Assembly: GCA_947454155.1 (NCBI GenBank)
Contig: CANGIT010000021.1
Location: 1-37,630 of the forward strand
DNA: 37,630 nucleotides
Source: Chitinophagaceae bacterium
Lineage (GTDB): Bacteria > Bacteroidota > Bacteroidia > Chitinophagales > Chitinophagaceae
Direction: 5' to 3'
Shown: piece after piece, positions 7,726 to 15,943 of the stretch
How the letters are laid out: each line of letters opens with the position of its first letter
Position numbering within the stretch: the stretch's first letter is position 1
Made by a program: the position numbers and the translations under genes
Notes under the pieces: generated by a model
The model's input: only the letters and a program-made list of their open reading frames with translations
Databases searched by the model: none
What the model was told of the DNA's origin: nothing

Positions 7726-8406
7726 TTGTACACTCATTACACATACCTCACCATCATGCTTTTGTCGTTGGCCGGCCCGCTGGCGTTGAGCTTCGACAAG
7801 AAGGTGGCATTTTATAAGCATTGGAAGCATGTGTTCAAGGCGATGCTTTTACCTGCTCTTTTTTACATCGTGTGGGATATGCTGTTCACTAAAAATGGGG
7901 TATGGAGTTTCAATGAAAATTATATCACCGGGATTAAACTCTACAATCTTCCAGTAGAGGAAGTGATGTTCTTTTTTGTAGTGCCTTATTGCTGCGTGTT
8001 CATCTATGCCTGTATTCGCGGTTATTTCCCGGATATAACTTCTTCTGCTTTTTCCAACCGTTTCTTATGGTTGTTGGTTTTTGTATTGCTGGAGCTGGGT
8101 ATCGTTTACCACGAAAAGGCTTATACATTTTACACCTTTATCTTTACAGGAACAGCATTGTCGCTGATTTTATTGTTACAAAAAAAGAAATGGCTGTTTC
8201 ACACTGCCGCCTTTCTTATCGCCTATGCCATCATCCTCATTCCATTTCTGATTGTCAATGGGTTGCTGACTTCCATTCCGGTGGTGCTGTATAACAACGC
8301 TGAAAATCTTTCCATCAGAATCTACACCATTCCGGTTGAAGATGTGTTCTATGGCCTGTTGCTGGTGTTGCTGAATGTAGTGGGGTATGAGAGGTTGAAG
8401 GGTTGA
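7726..8406 (+). CDS. crtYcd: Lycopene cyclase, fused CrtYc-CrtYd type, with TTG start
   Basis: This small integral membrane cyclase closes the beta ring on lycopene-type ends. The 226-residue protein contains the two halves of the heterodimeric CrtYc/CrtYd family fused in tandem, each with a PVE(E/D) motif (LPVEEVMFFFVVPY near residue 75 and IPVEDVFYGLLL near residue 205). There are about six to seven membrane segments. Start: an in-frame stop at 7720-7722 blocks any upstream ATG. The first ATG (7756) would remove the conserved YTYL segment, so TTG at 7726 is the likely initiator. It is the last gene of the cluster. With one hydrated end (CruF), it is expected to cyclise only the other end, giving a monocyclic product. 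Confidence 0.85.
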   Translation: MYTHYTYLTIMLLSLAGPLALSFDKKVAFYKHWKHVFKAMLLPALFYIVWDMLFTKNGVWSFNENYITGIKLYNLPVEEVMFFFVVPYCCVFIYACIRGYFPDITSSAFSNRFLWLLVFVLLELGIVYHEKAYTFYTFIFTGTALSLILLLQKKKWLFHTAAFLIAYAIILIPFLIVNGLLTSIPVVLYNNAENLSIRIYTIPVEDVFYGLLLVLLNVVGYERLKG

Positions 8407-8415
8407 AAGGTTTAA

Positions 8416-8676
8416 GTCGCTTCGCTTGTTTAATGGCTTCAAGAGGTTTCGAAGGTTGGGTAAGTTTTATGTGTTGAGTATGTTTGGCATTATGCTCTTT
8501 TAACTAACGAATCATGCTGAACCTGAGTTGGTTCTTATTCATTATTACTTACAAAAAAACGCCCCCGAAACCGAAGGCGTTATATTTTATCAGTTGTGTT
8601 TATTCTATTGGAAATCTCCAACCCAAATCACCAAACCTCAAACAAAAAACAACAAACATCAAACAAGCGAAGCGAC
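8416..8676. repeat. 16-bp inverted repeat bracketing the convergent intergenic region
   Basis: GTCGCTTCGCTTGTTT (8416-8431) and its exact reverse complement (8661-8676) frame the 276-bp gap between crtYcd and the RND gene. The terminator lies between them. The core CTTCGCTTGTTTA also occurs at 373-385, upstream of merR. The rest of the gap is low-complexity A/C-rich text with no convincing gene; small open frames at 8514-8812 have no recognisable content. Confidence 0.7.
8552..8581 (-). terminator. Terminator of the efflux operon (minus strand)
   Basis: AACGCC (8558-8563) pairs with GGCGTT (8576-8581) around a 12-base loop. Read on the minus strand the stem is followed by T7 (complement of 8553-8559), the standard intrinsic terminator form, about 100 bp after the RND stop. 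On the plus strand the following TATATTTTAT is weaker, so partial bidirectional action is possible. Confidence 0.8.
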
Positions 8677-8682
8677 CAAACA

Positions 8683-11600
8683 TCAAACATGCTTCAATCT
8701 TCCATTCCACACTTTCTTCCCTTGTATTCTTCTTCCCACATACATGATGAGCACGAAGATGAAGAACAAAGGTCCGGTGAAACCGAAGATGGCTACGTAT
8801 TTGGTGCCATAGAATTTTTCCATGGGTCTTCTCAGTCTTTCTGAAATCACATACATGCTCGGCACCATCACCAGTGTAAGGAAGAAGGCGAAGATCAAAC
8901 CGAAGATGATGGTCCAGCTCAATGGTCCCCAGAATACTACGCTGTCGCCACCAAAGAAGATATGCGGATTGAAATGCTGGAAGAAGGACACAAAATCGAT
9001 GTTGAAACCAACCGCCAGCGGCAACAAGCCCAGGATGGTGGCTACTGCCGTAAGCATCACAGGAATGATACGGATTTTACCGGCGGTGATGGCTGCCTCA
9101 CGGGTACGCATACCCCTTCCGCGCAGCTCATCGGTGAACTCAATGAGCAGAATGCCATTCTTGATCACAATACCGGCAAGCCCTATGATACCTACACCCA
9201 GCATGATACTGGCTACCGTCATGCCGGTGATGGCATAACCCAGAAACACACCGATGATGGAGAAGAAAATTTCCGTGAGTACGATGAACGGTTTGCTCAA
9301 TGAATTGAATTGCAACACCAGAATCAGGAAAATCAAGCCCAGCGCTATCGAAAGCGCCATGCCCAAGAAGCTGTTGGTTTCAGCTTCCTGTTCTCCTTGT
9401 CCGGTTTGACGAATGGTAACATCATCCGGAATATTCACCATTGTTTTGAAACGGTCGATCTTCGCCGAAAGTTCTTTGTTCACTTTGGCGGTCATCGACG
9501 GATCAAGTACGTTCGATTGTAGTTGTATGGTTCTTTTCACATTCTTGCGCTGTATGGCACCCGATGTGTTGGTGTAATCGATGCTGGCCACCGCGCTGAT
9601 GGGAATGGATTTGATACGCATGGTATTCATGTCCATAAACGTGATGGTGGTGTTCAGAATGTCGGAAACATTGTTGCGGATCAGGTCGCTGTAGCGCAAC
9701 TGAATTTTATATTCATCTTCTCCATCTTTGAGCTTGCTGACTTCTTTACCAAAAATCGCCGTACGGATTTCCATACCAATCTGTCCGGTACTGAGCCCTT
9801 CCGCCATCGCTTTCTCGCGGTCTATTTTCACGATGATTTCCGGACTACTCAGGTCTACATCCATTTTCAGATTTTCCACACCCTCCACTTTATTGGTATC
9901 CAGGTATTGGTTGAGCTGTGTGGCCACTTTGGCAATCTCTTCAAATTTATCACCGATGATTTCGATGTTGACCGGAGGATCTGTTGGCGGGCCACCGGCT
10001 TCTTGTTCAACTTCAATACTGGCGCCGGGAATACCTTTCATGGCGGCTCTTATCTTATTGAGATAGGGCTCCGTTTTCTTGCCATTTCTTTTTTCAAACT
10101 CTACAAATGAAATTTGAATACGTCCCAAATTGGGCTGCACGCTTCTGTTGTTGTCGCGTGGATTATTGGCGCTGTTGGCCACATTCACGATGATGCTTTC
10201 TACGATGCTGCCTTCGGTTCCGGGATGTTCATCTTTCAACACATTGAACACTCTGCTTTCCAGCACATGCGTTACACTATCGGTGGTGTTTACATGCGTG
10301 CCCGGAGGCATTTTCAGGTAAACATAAATGATGTTAGGATCGCCGCTGGGGAAGAAGGTGACGTCATTGCCTCTCATCGTCAGCAATATCAACGATAATG
10401 GGAACAACAAAAATAAAATCACCAAGGCATACACAGGTCTTTTGCCTACCAACACCCAGCGCAACAATTTTTCATAACGGTTCATCAGTCCCGGCAATAC
10501 TTTCGATTGGAATTTATGAATGAGGTCGCTGATGAAATAATTGTTCAGCACCGCCAGCAACATCATGAACAGGAGGAAATTGGCAAAGCCATGAGAGCCA
10601 AACAGGTGTAATATGCCTGCGGTAATGATGGCCGTCCAGAACCACCATTTTTTAAAGATGGCGCTTTTCTCTTCTTCAAATTCTTTTCCTTCGGGCTTCA
10701 TGAAACTCACGGCAAACACAGGATTGAAGATGAACGCCACAATCAATGAGGCGGCCAGTGTGAGGATGAGCATGGTAGGCAGGTAAATCATGAACTTACC
10801 GATGATGCCTTTCCAGAACAATAAAGGGAAGAAAGGAGCCAGCGTAGTGGCCGTACCGGCCAGAACAGGAATAAACACTTCACCCGCGGCTTCTTTGGCA
10901 CTGCGAATGATTTTATTTTTTCCATTGGCATAAATACGATGCGTGTTTTCAATCACCACAATCGCATCATCCACGATGATACCCAACCCAAACAAAAGCG
11001 CGAACAACACAATGAAGTTCAGCGTTACCGATGTACCTACAATGGAATCGGCGATGGGCAAAAAGAGGAAGGCTACAAAAACGCTGAGGGGTACGCTAAG
11101 CGCCACAAAGAAAGCATTGGTTACGCCCATGAAGAACATGAGAATCAGCAACACCAGCACGAAGCCGATGATGATGGTGTTCACCAGATCGTTGAAAGAA
11201 GTGGCCGTGGCCTTACTTTGGTCGCCGGTGATCACTACTTTCAAACTGGGAGGCAATTCACCCGTTTTTTTCATCGCCGCTACGATGTCTTTCACTTTTC
11301 CGGCAGCACTGATCAGGTTTTCACCAGCTCTTTTCACGATGTTGATGGTGATCACATTCTTGCCGTCCAACCGCGCATAGCTGTCTTTTTCTTTGACAGT
11401 GTCTTTGATGTCGGCAATGTCTTTCAGGTAAACGGTAGATCCCTGCGCACTGCTTTTCACAATGATGTCGTTAAGGTCTTTCACGCTGGTGAACTGGCCT
11501 TTAACTTTCAGTGTGCGCTTCATGTCGCCAACAGTAACGAGGCCTCCGGTGATGTCGTTGTTTTCGCGGGAGATGGCATTTTCGATGTCATAAGTGCTGA

Positions 11601-12234
11601 TGCGGGCGGCCTGCATTTTATAAGGATCCACATTCACTTGTATCTCTCTCTCGGGCGCACCCACGATTTCGGCACGCGTGATTTCGGGCATCTCCTCAAT
11701 TTTATCCTGCATCTTTTCGGCGAAGGATTTGAGCTTGATGCCGTCGTAATCGCCGCTGATGTTCACGTACATGATTGGCATCTCACTGAAAGCAAACTCT
11801 TGTACGTTGGGTTGCTGCGTAAGGTTGTTGGGAAGGTCGGACTGCGCCTTGTCGATGGCGTCTTTTACTTTCTGTTTGGCCAGCTCAGTCTTCACATCTG
11901 TATCAAACTCCACAATAATCAGGCTGTAATCTGTTTGAGAGGTGCTCGTGATTTTTTTCACCTTGGCGCCACTGATGCCTTTGAGTTGTTTCTCAATTGG
12001 ACGGGTGACGAGGTTTTCAATGTCTTTCGGTGAGTTGCCCACATAAACGGTGGTGACACTGATGGTGGGTACCACGATGTCGGGAAACTGCTCTTTGGGT
12101 AAGGTGTTGAATTTGTAAAACCCGAAAGCCGAGATGAGGATGGCGATGATGTAGATGGCCGTCCGGTTGTCGATTGACCAGCTGGTAGGTTTGAATTCTT
12201 TTATTTTTTCGGTGATGCCTTCAGCCCATTTCAT
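8683..12234 (-). CDS. RND (HAE1/AcrB-type) efflux transporter, inner-membrane pump
   Basis: The 1183-residue proton-driven pump exports hydrophobic compounds as a trimer coupled to an adaptor and an outer-membrane channel. It shows the RND layout: TM1 near residues 25-43, a large periplasmic domain, the TM2-TM6 bundle with the proton-relay pair D422-D423 in GLGIIVDDAIVVIEN, a second periplasmic domain (QTGQGEQEAETNSF at its end) and the TM8-TM12 bundle. It is longer than the ~1040 residues of AcrB because of an extra segment with hydrophobic stretches between TM6 and TM7 (about 528-575) and a loop with HFNPHIFFGGDSVVFWGP before the last helix. I recall both from other Bacteroidota homologues. 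It is the last gene of the tetR-tolC-adaptor-pump operon; the substrate cannot be predicted. Confidence 0.93.
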   Translation of the reverse strand: MKWAEGITEKIKEFKPTSWSIDNRTAIYIIAILISAFGFYKFNTLPKEQFPDIVVPTISVTTVYVGNSPKDIENLVTRPIEKQLKGISGAKVKKITSTSQTDYSLIIVEFDTDVKTELAKQKVKDAIDKAQSDLPNNLTQQPNVQEFAFSEMPIMYVNISGDYDGIKLKSFAEKMQDKIEEMPEITRAEIVGAPEREIQVNVDPYKMQAARISTYDIENAISRENNDITGGLVTVGDMKRTLKVKGQFTSVKDLNDIIVKSSAQGSTVYLKDIADIKDTVKEKDSYARLDGKNVITINIVKRAGENLISAAGKVKDIVAAMKKTGELPPSLKVVITGDQSKATATSFNDLVNTIIIGFVLVLLILMFFMGVTNAFFVALSVPLSVFVAFLFLPIADSIVGTSVTLNFIVLFALLFGLGIIVDDAIVVIENTHRIYANGKNKIIRSAKEAAGEVFIPVLAGTATTLAPFFPLLFWKGIIGKFMIYLPTMLILTLAASLIVAFIFNPVFAVSFMKPEGKEFEEEKSAIFKKWWFWTAIITAGILHLFGSHGFANFLLFMMLLAVLNNYFISDLIHKFQSKVLPGLMNRYEKLLRWVLVGKRPVYALVILFLLFPLSLILLTMRGNDVTFFPSGDPNIIYVYLKMPPGTHVNTTDSVTHVLESRVFNVLKDEHPGTEGSIVESIIVNVANSANNPRDNNRSVQPNLGRIQISFVEFEKRNGKKTEPYLNKIRAAMKGIPGASIEVEQEAGGPPTDPPVNIEIIGDKFEEIAKVATQLNQYLDTNKVEGVENLKMDVDLSSPEIIVKIDREKAMAEGLSTGQIGMEIRTAIFGKEVSKLKDGEDEYKIQLRYSDLIRNNVSDILNTTITFMDMNTMRIKSIPISAVASIDYTNTSGAIQRKNVKRTIQLQSNVLDPSMTAKVNKELSAKIDRFKTMVNIPDDVTIRQTGQGEQEAETNSFLGMALSIALGLIFLILVLQFNSLSKPFIVLTEIFFSIIGVFLGYAITGMTVASIMLGVGIIGLAGIVIKNGILLIEFTDELRGRGMRTREAAITAGKIRIIPVMLTAVATILGLLPLAVGFNIDFVSFFQHFNPHIFFGGDSVVFWGPLSWTIIFGLIFAFFLTLVMVPSMYVISERLRRPMEKFYGTKYVAIFGFTGPLFFIFVLIMYVGRRIQGKKVWNGRLKHV

Positions 12235-12308
12235 ATGGAATGCGTTTTTATGTGGTATGTCTTTGCAGACAAAAGTATTTTCGTTTGTGCTATTCAGTTA
12301 GTTAAGGC

Positions 12309-13511
12309 TTAATTGGCCGAGGTGTTTACCGACTGACCTTCATAAAGGTTTTGATAACCTGCGGTAATCAGCTGTTCACCACCGGTAAGACCCGATAAGA
12401 TTTCAGCTTTGTCGCCGTACACCTGTCCCATCACCACGGTTTTGCGGGTGGCAATGTTTTTGCCGTTGGCTTGTTTTTCCATCACGTACACATATTTGTT
12501 CTGTTCATCACTTTGGATGGTGTTTACCGGTATCACTACCGCCTTGGCTGCGCTATAGTCCAGCACTTTCAACACACAAGACTGGTTGGGTTTCAAAGTG
12601 GGATCTGATGGGATTTTGGCTTCAGCCGTAAATCCTCTTTGCGTGTTTTCGATGGTTTGTCCAATCAATGAAATGGTGGAGTTGATGTTTTTGTTCATCT
12701 CCGGAATGCTGATCAGAATAGGCGTTCCTTTTTTCACATGGCTCACGTATCCTTCGGGAATGCTGGCCGTTACTTTCAGGTTGCTGTTGTTGACGATTTT
12801 GATTTGTCCCATGCCGCCAAACAATTCACCTACTTTCACCATTACGGTTTCGGCCACACCATCCACATCGCTGTACACATTGGCGGTGCTGAGTTGTTCG
12901 GCACCCACTTTCACTTGCTCTTCGGCCGATTTCAACTGATTCTGCAACCCTTCCACATTGGTTCTGGCACTGATCAGCTGCACTTCGGTGCCAATGCCTT
13001 TTTGCCAGAGATTGTTTTGTCTGTCGTAAATATTTTTGGCAAAAGCCAGTTGTGTTTTGATGCCTTCCAACTGCTGACGGGCAGCAGTGAGCGATTGCTT
13101 CATGATGGCATCATCGAGTTTCAGCAGGAGCTGACCTTTGGTGACATGGTCGCCTTCTTTCACAAAAATCTGTTTCACTTGTCCGCCCATACCACGGGGA
13201 GTGATATACGAAATATTTTCAGCGTCGATCTTGCCTCTAAGGTCGATGTAATGATTGAATTCCTGCACTTCTACAGGCGATACGGCAATCAGTTTCGCGT
13301 TGGCCGCATCATCATTTTTATCATCCAGCATCGCAATCTCATCCTGCAGTTTTTTAATCTGCTCCTCTACTTTCGATTGTTGAGCCATCAGCTTATTCAG
13401 TTTGGCTTTCTTTTGTTCGACGACATTGTTGATCGCTGTCTGTTGCTTGCAGCCAAACAAGGTTGCAGCCAGGGCAATCAGCAGCAGGGAAAAGAACTTT
13501 GAAGTATTCAT
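12309..13511 (-). CDS. RND efflux periplasmic adaptor, lipoprotein
   Basis: This membrane-fusion protein bridges the pump and the outer-membrane channel. The 400-residue precursor has a lipoprotein signal (LFGC, acylation site C21) and a predicted coiled coil close to the N-terminus (about 27-70, rich in K, E, Q). The lipoyl/barrel-sandwich halves lie around IDLRGKIDAENISYITPRGMGGQVKQIFVKEGDHVTKGQLLLKLDD and the matching GVAETVMVKVGELFG, with the alpha hairpin between them. A beta-barrel and a membrane-proximal domain follow to the end. It lies 42 bp after the TolC-like gene and 74 bp before the pump gene, so the three are one transcript. The extra N-terminal coiled coil is a notable feature for an AcrA-type adaptor. 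Confidence 0.92.
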   Translation of the reverse strand: MNTSKFFSLLLIALAATLFGCKQQTAINNVVEQKKAKLNKLMAQQSKVEEQIKKLQDEIAMLDDKNDDAANAKLIAVSPVEVQEFNHYIDLRGKIDAENISYITPRGMGGQVKQIFVKEGDHVTKGQLLLKLDDAIMKQSLTAARQQLEGIKTQLAFAKNIYDRQNNLWQKGIGTEVQLISARTNVEGLQNQLKSAEEQVKVGAEQLSTANVYSDVDGVAETVMVKVGELFGGMGQIKIVNNSNLKVTASIPEGYVSHVKKGTPILISIPEMNKNINSTISLIGQTIENTQRGFTAEAKIPSDPTLKPNQSCVLKVLDYSAAKAVVIPVNTIQSDEQNKYVYVMEKQANGKNIATRKTVVMGQVYGDKAEILSGLTGGEQLITAGYQNLYEGQSVNTSAN

Positions 13512-13553
13512 TGGTTTGTATTTTTAAAGAGATGATTGATGATTGTTGTTGGA

Positions 13554-14963
13554 TTAGTCGAGTTGACCGATGGCTTTCAGAAAATCGATGCGTGCGATGA
13601 TGGCATCGTACATGGCGCCATAATAATTATTCTGTGCCATCTTCAGATCGGCTTCGGCATTATATATTTCCATGTTGCTGCCCAAACCTTGTTCGTATTT
13701 GAGTTTTGTGCTGTTGAACACTTGTTCGGCCAGTGCCACATTTGCTTTTTGTGTGGTGAGGGTGGTGATGGCCGATTTGATTTTATTTCGGCAGTTGGCC
13801 ACTTCCATGTCGATGCTCTGTGCCAGCAATGTTTGTGTATTTTTCACCTTGTTCAGTTCCATTTTGGCTTTTCTGATTCTCGCATTGCGGGCATTGCCAT
13901 CAAACAAAGGCACACTCAATTTTACACCCACTAAAGCGGTGGTGAACCAATCGCCATTTTCAAAAAAGTTGAATTGGTTTCTTTGCGCGTTTTTCGAATA
14001 AGTGGCATAAGATGCAAGCGTTGGTAATTTGCTCAATTGAAAACGCTTTACATTGAATTCATTTAAAATGATGGCTGTATTAAGTTGTTGGTATTCCTTG
14101 CGGTTATTATAATTGATGCTGTCGTTCAGCGACAGTGCCGTCAGTTGGTCATCACTTAACGTATCGGTAAGATCAAGCGATTCCTGCTGAGGCATGTTGA
14201 GTAGAAATTTCAATGCTGCATTGCCCATGAAGATTTGATCATCTACTTTTTCTTTTTCTGTTTTCAGGTTATTGAGTTGCACCTGTACTTTGTCTACATC
14301 CAGTTTTTCGGCAAAACCGTTTTTGTAAATCTCCTTAGTATCCTTGAGTAATTTTTCAAAACGGATGATGTTGGCGTCAAGACTTGTAGCTTGTTGTTTG
14401 CCCACTACCAATTGATAGTATAGTTTATATACATTGGCTTTGATTTGTTCTTTTGTAACCTCAGCGGCTTCTGTGGCCAGTTTCACTGCGGCCGACCTGG
14501 CTTTCAATCCTACAAAAACCTGACCATCGAACAACAGCTGCGAAAAATCGACGCCTCCATTGGCATTCCATTTAGTACCAAATTTGGCTGGTACACTGCC
14601 AAAGCCACCAGCCGGAAAGCCAATGGTATTGCCATTTCCGTCTTTCACCCCATTGTTCACCAGCACACCATAAACCGCAGGAGAGATGAAATCGGGAAGG
14701 GTAGTGGTGGGCACATCGAAATAATAAGTGCCACCAATACTGCCATTTAATTGAGGATAAGCCACCGCCGTGAACTCGCGATTGCTTTGCTTTTGAATTT
14801 GAATATCGAGCAAGGCGTTTTTCACCTGTATCGAATTTTTCATGGCATAGTCAACAGCTTGCTTGGCCGTAAAAGCATTTCGCTGTTGTGCATGTGCCTT
14901 CGATGGAAACAGCCACAACAAGGACAAGCTTACAATAGCAACAGTCAGTTTTTGTTGGAACAT
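13554..14963 (-). CDS. TolC/OprM-type outer-membrane efflux protein
   Basis: The outer-membrane channel of the tripartite efflux system. It has a signal peptide (LTVAIVSLSLLWLFPSKAHA, cleaved before QQRNAF). Two related OEP repeats of about 200 residues follow, with heptad-rich helices (for example KLDVDKVQVQLNNLKTEKEKVDDQ and GLGSNMEIYNAEADLKMAQNNYY). Start: the ATG at 14963 lies 8 bp after the tetR stop and has an A-rich upstream region. An ATG at 14996 would overlap tetR by 26 bp and add 11 basic residues, so it remains possible (480 rather than 469 residues). It is the second gene of the efflux operon. Confidence 0.9.
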   Translation of the reverse strand: MFQQKLTVAIVSLSLLWLFPSKAHAQQRNAFTAKQAVDYAMKNSIQVKNALLDIQIQKQSNREFTAVAYPQLNGSIGGTYYFDVPTTTLPDFISPAVYGVLVNNGVKDGNGNTIGFPAGGFGSVPAKFGTKWNANGGVDFSQLLFDGQVFVGLKARSAAVKLATEAAEVTKEQIKANVYKLYYQLVVGKQQATSLDANIIRFEKLLKDTKEIYKNGFAEKLDVDKVQVQLNNLKTEKEKVDDQIFMGNAALKFLLNMPQQESLDLTDTLSDDQLTALSLNDSINYNNRKEYQQLNTAIILNEFNVKRFQLSKLPTLASYATYSKNAQRNQFNFFENGDWFTTALVGVKLSVPLFDGNARNARIRKAKMELNKVKNTQTLLAQSIDMEVANCRNKIKSAITTLTTQKANVALAEQVFNSTKLKYEQGLGSNMEIYNAEADLKMAQNNYYGAMYDAIIARIDFLKAIGQLD

Positions 14964-14970
14964 CTTGGTT

Positions 14971-15600
14971 TTATTTTTTAAGTTTTTCGGTTTCATATTT
15001 CTGGATCATTTTATAACCTTTGATGGAAACCATCCCATACAGAAAATGATAAGTGAGAGTTTCCGAAATGGTGACCATACTGCTTTTCACGGCGGTAAAA
15101 AAATCGGGATTGAAGGGAATGAGTGTCGATTCCAATCGAAAACGCGAAATGATATCTACATCCAGTTCCTCACGATACAAACCCTCCTGGATGCCGCGAC
15201 AGATATTTTTACGAATCACACTGAAAATATATTCCTGCTTGTGCAGCTTGAAAATTTCAAAAGCTTTGGGATAGTATTTATACAGATCGAAAAGTATCGA
15301 TGGGTTCATGCTGCTGAACAATTCAGACACATCTTCCATACACAGAAAAACCTCATGGATGGCGTCTTTCGACTTTCGGATGCTGTCATCGCAGGTTTGC
15401 TGGTTGTGCATGATGATGGACTGCACCACCGCGGCCACCAGCTCTTCCTTGTCGGTGTAATACTGGTAAATCGTTTTTTTGCTCATGCCCAGTTTATTGC
15501 AGATATCGTCCAAACTCACACTTTTCAGTCCGAATTGCATAAAAAGTTCATGGGCCTGCTTTCTGATTCTGATGGCGGTATCGTTGGTATGGGGTTGCAT
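14971..15600 (-). CDS. TetR-family transcriptional repressor of the efflux operon
   Basis: The 209-residue protein has an N-terminal TetR helix-turn-helix (about residues 8-55, FMQFGLKSVSLDDICNKLGMSKKTIYQYYTDKEELV). A divergent all-helical ligand domain follows, with no motif that identifies the inducer. It is the first gene of the efflux operon. The inverted repeat GGAAACTTT-N10-AAAGTTTCC lies 19-46 bp upstream of its start, over the promoter. This points to autorepression together with repression of the pump genes, relieved by a pump substrate or other ligand (inferred). Confidence 0.9.
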   Translation of the reverse strand: MQPHTNDTAIRIRKQAHELFMQFGLKSVSLDDICNKLGMSKKTIYQYYTDKEELVAAVVQSIIMHNQQTCDDSIRKSKDAIHEVFLCMEDVSELFSSMNPSILFDLYKYYPKAFEIFKLHKQEYIFSVIRKNICRGIQEGLYREELDVDIISRFRLESTLIPFNPDFFTAVKSSMVTISETLTYHFLYGMVSIKGYKMIQKYETEKLKK

Positions 15601-15609
15601 TCAGCGGCG

Positions 15610-15646
15610 CAAAACTATGGAAACTTTTTATGGAAACAAAGTTTCC
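15610..15646 (-). promoter_or_regulatory. Promoter and overlapping TetR operator of the efflux operon
   Basis: On the minus strand, TTTG (15640-15637), a 19-bp spacer and TAGTTTTG (15617-15610) match the Bacteroidetes sigma-ABfr promoter consensus TTTG-N19-TAnnTTTG. The perfect 9-bp inverted repeat GGAAACTTT-N10-AAAGTTTCC (15619-15646) covers the -33 box and the spacer, where a bound repressor would block RNA polymerase. An inner palindrome GGAAAC-AAA-GTTTCC lies at 15632-15646. The -7 box is so close to the ATG at 15600 that the leader would be only a few bases. Confidence 0.7.
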
Positions 15647-15762
15647 TGAAAAAAAAACTGGGTGTTAATTTGAAAATTTGATGATTTGGAGATTTGATGA
15701 TGATGCAAGTGTGCTAATGTGTGAAAGCAATCCGCAATCTCCAATCCCCCATCTCTTTTCAA

Positions 15763-15903
15763 ACATCCACCAAACCCCGAAGGGGTGATAGGATTCTCCC
15801 TTCAATCTATCCATACATCCACCAAACCCCGAAGGGGTGATAGAATTCTCCCTTCAATCTATCCATACATCCACCAAACCCCGAAGGGGTGATAGGATTC
15901 TAT
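15763..15903. repeat. 52-bp tandem repeat (2.7 copies) carrying CCCCGAAGGGG palindromes
   Basis: Units start at 15763, 15815 and 15867 (the last one partial) and are nearly identical. Each carries ACATCCACCAAACCCCGAAG and then GGGGTGATAGRATTCT. The palindromes are at 15775-15785, 15827-15837 and 15879-15889, exactly 52 bp apart. The array lies 41 bp before the DUF502 gene, in the 343-bp gap after tetR. The palindrome class is the same as in the array upstream of crtI, but the spacer text differs. The rest of the gap (15660-15762) is low-complexity sequence without a visible gene. Confidence 0.9.
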
Positions 15904-15943
15904 CCCCCAAACGACCTACCTTTACATCCCAAAAATTCTAACA

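Noticed and set aside
8514..8844. Small overlapping open frames in the gap after crtYcd
   Set aside because: They read through the terminator and low-complexity A/C-rich text and run into the RND gene antisense; no sign of coding.
10939..12033. 364-codon open frame on the plus strand inside the RND pump gene
   Set aside because: It lies fully antisense to a well-supported RND gene, is rich in His/Asp/Phe as expected of a mirrored frame, and shows no recognisable domain. The same applies to 12738-13502, 9523-10110 and 14863-15681.
8683..12234. Extra segment between TM6 and TM7 of the RND pump as a novel fusion
   Set aside because: To my recollection, similar insertions and the NPHIFFGGD-type loop are common in Bacteroidota HAE1 pumps, so I treat them as lineage features.
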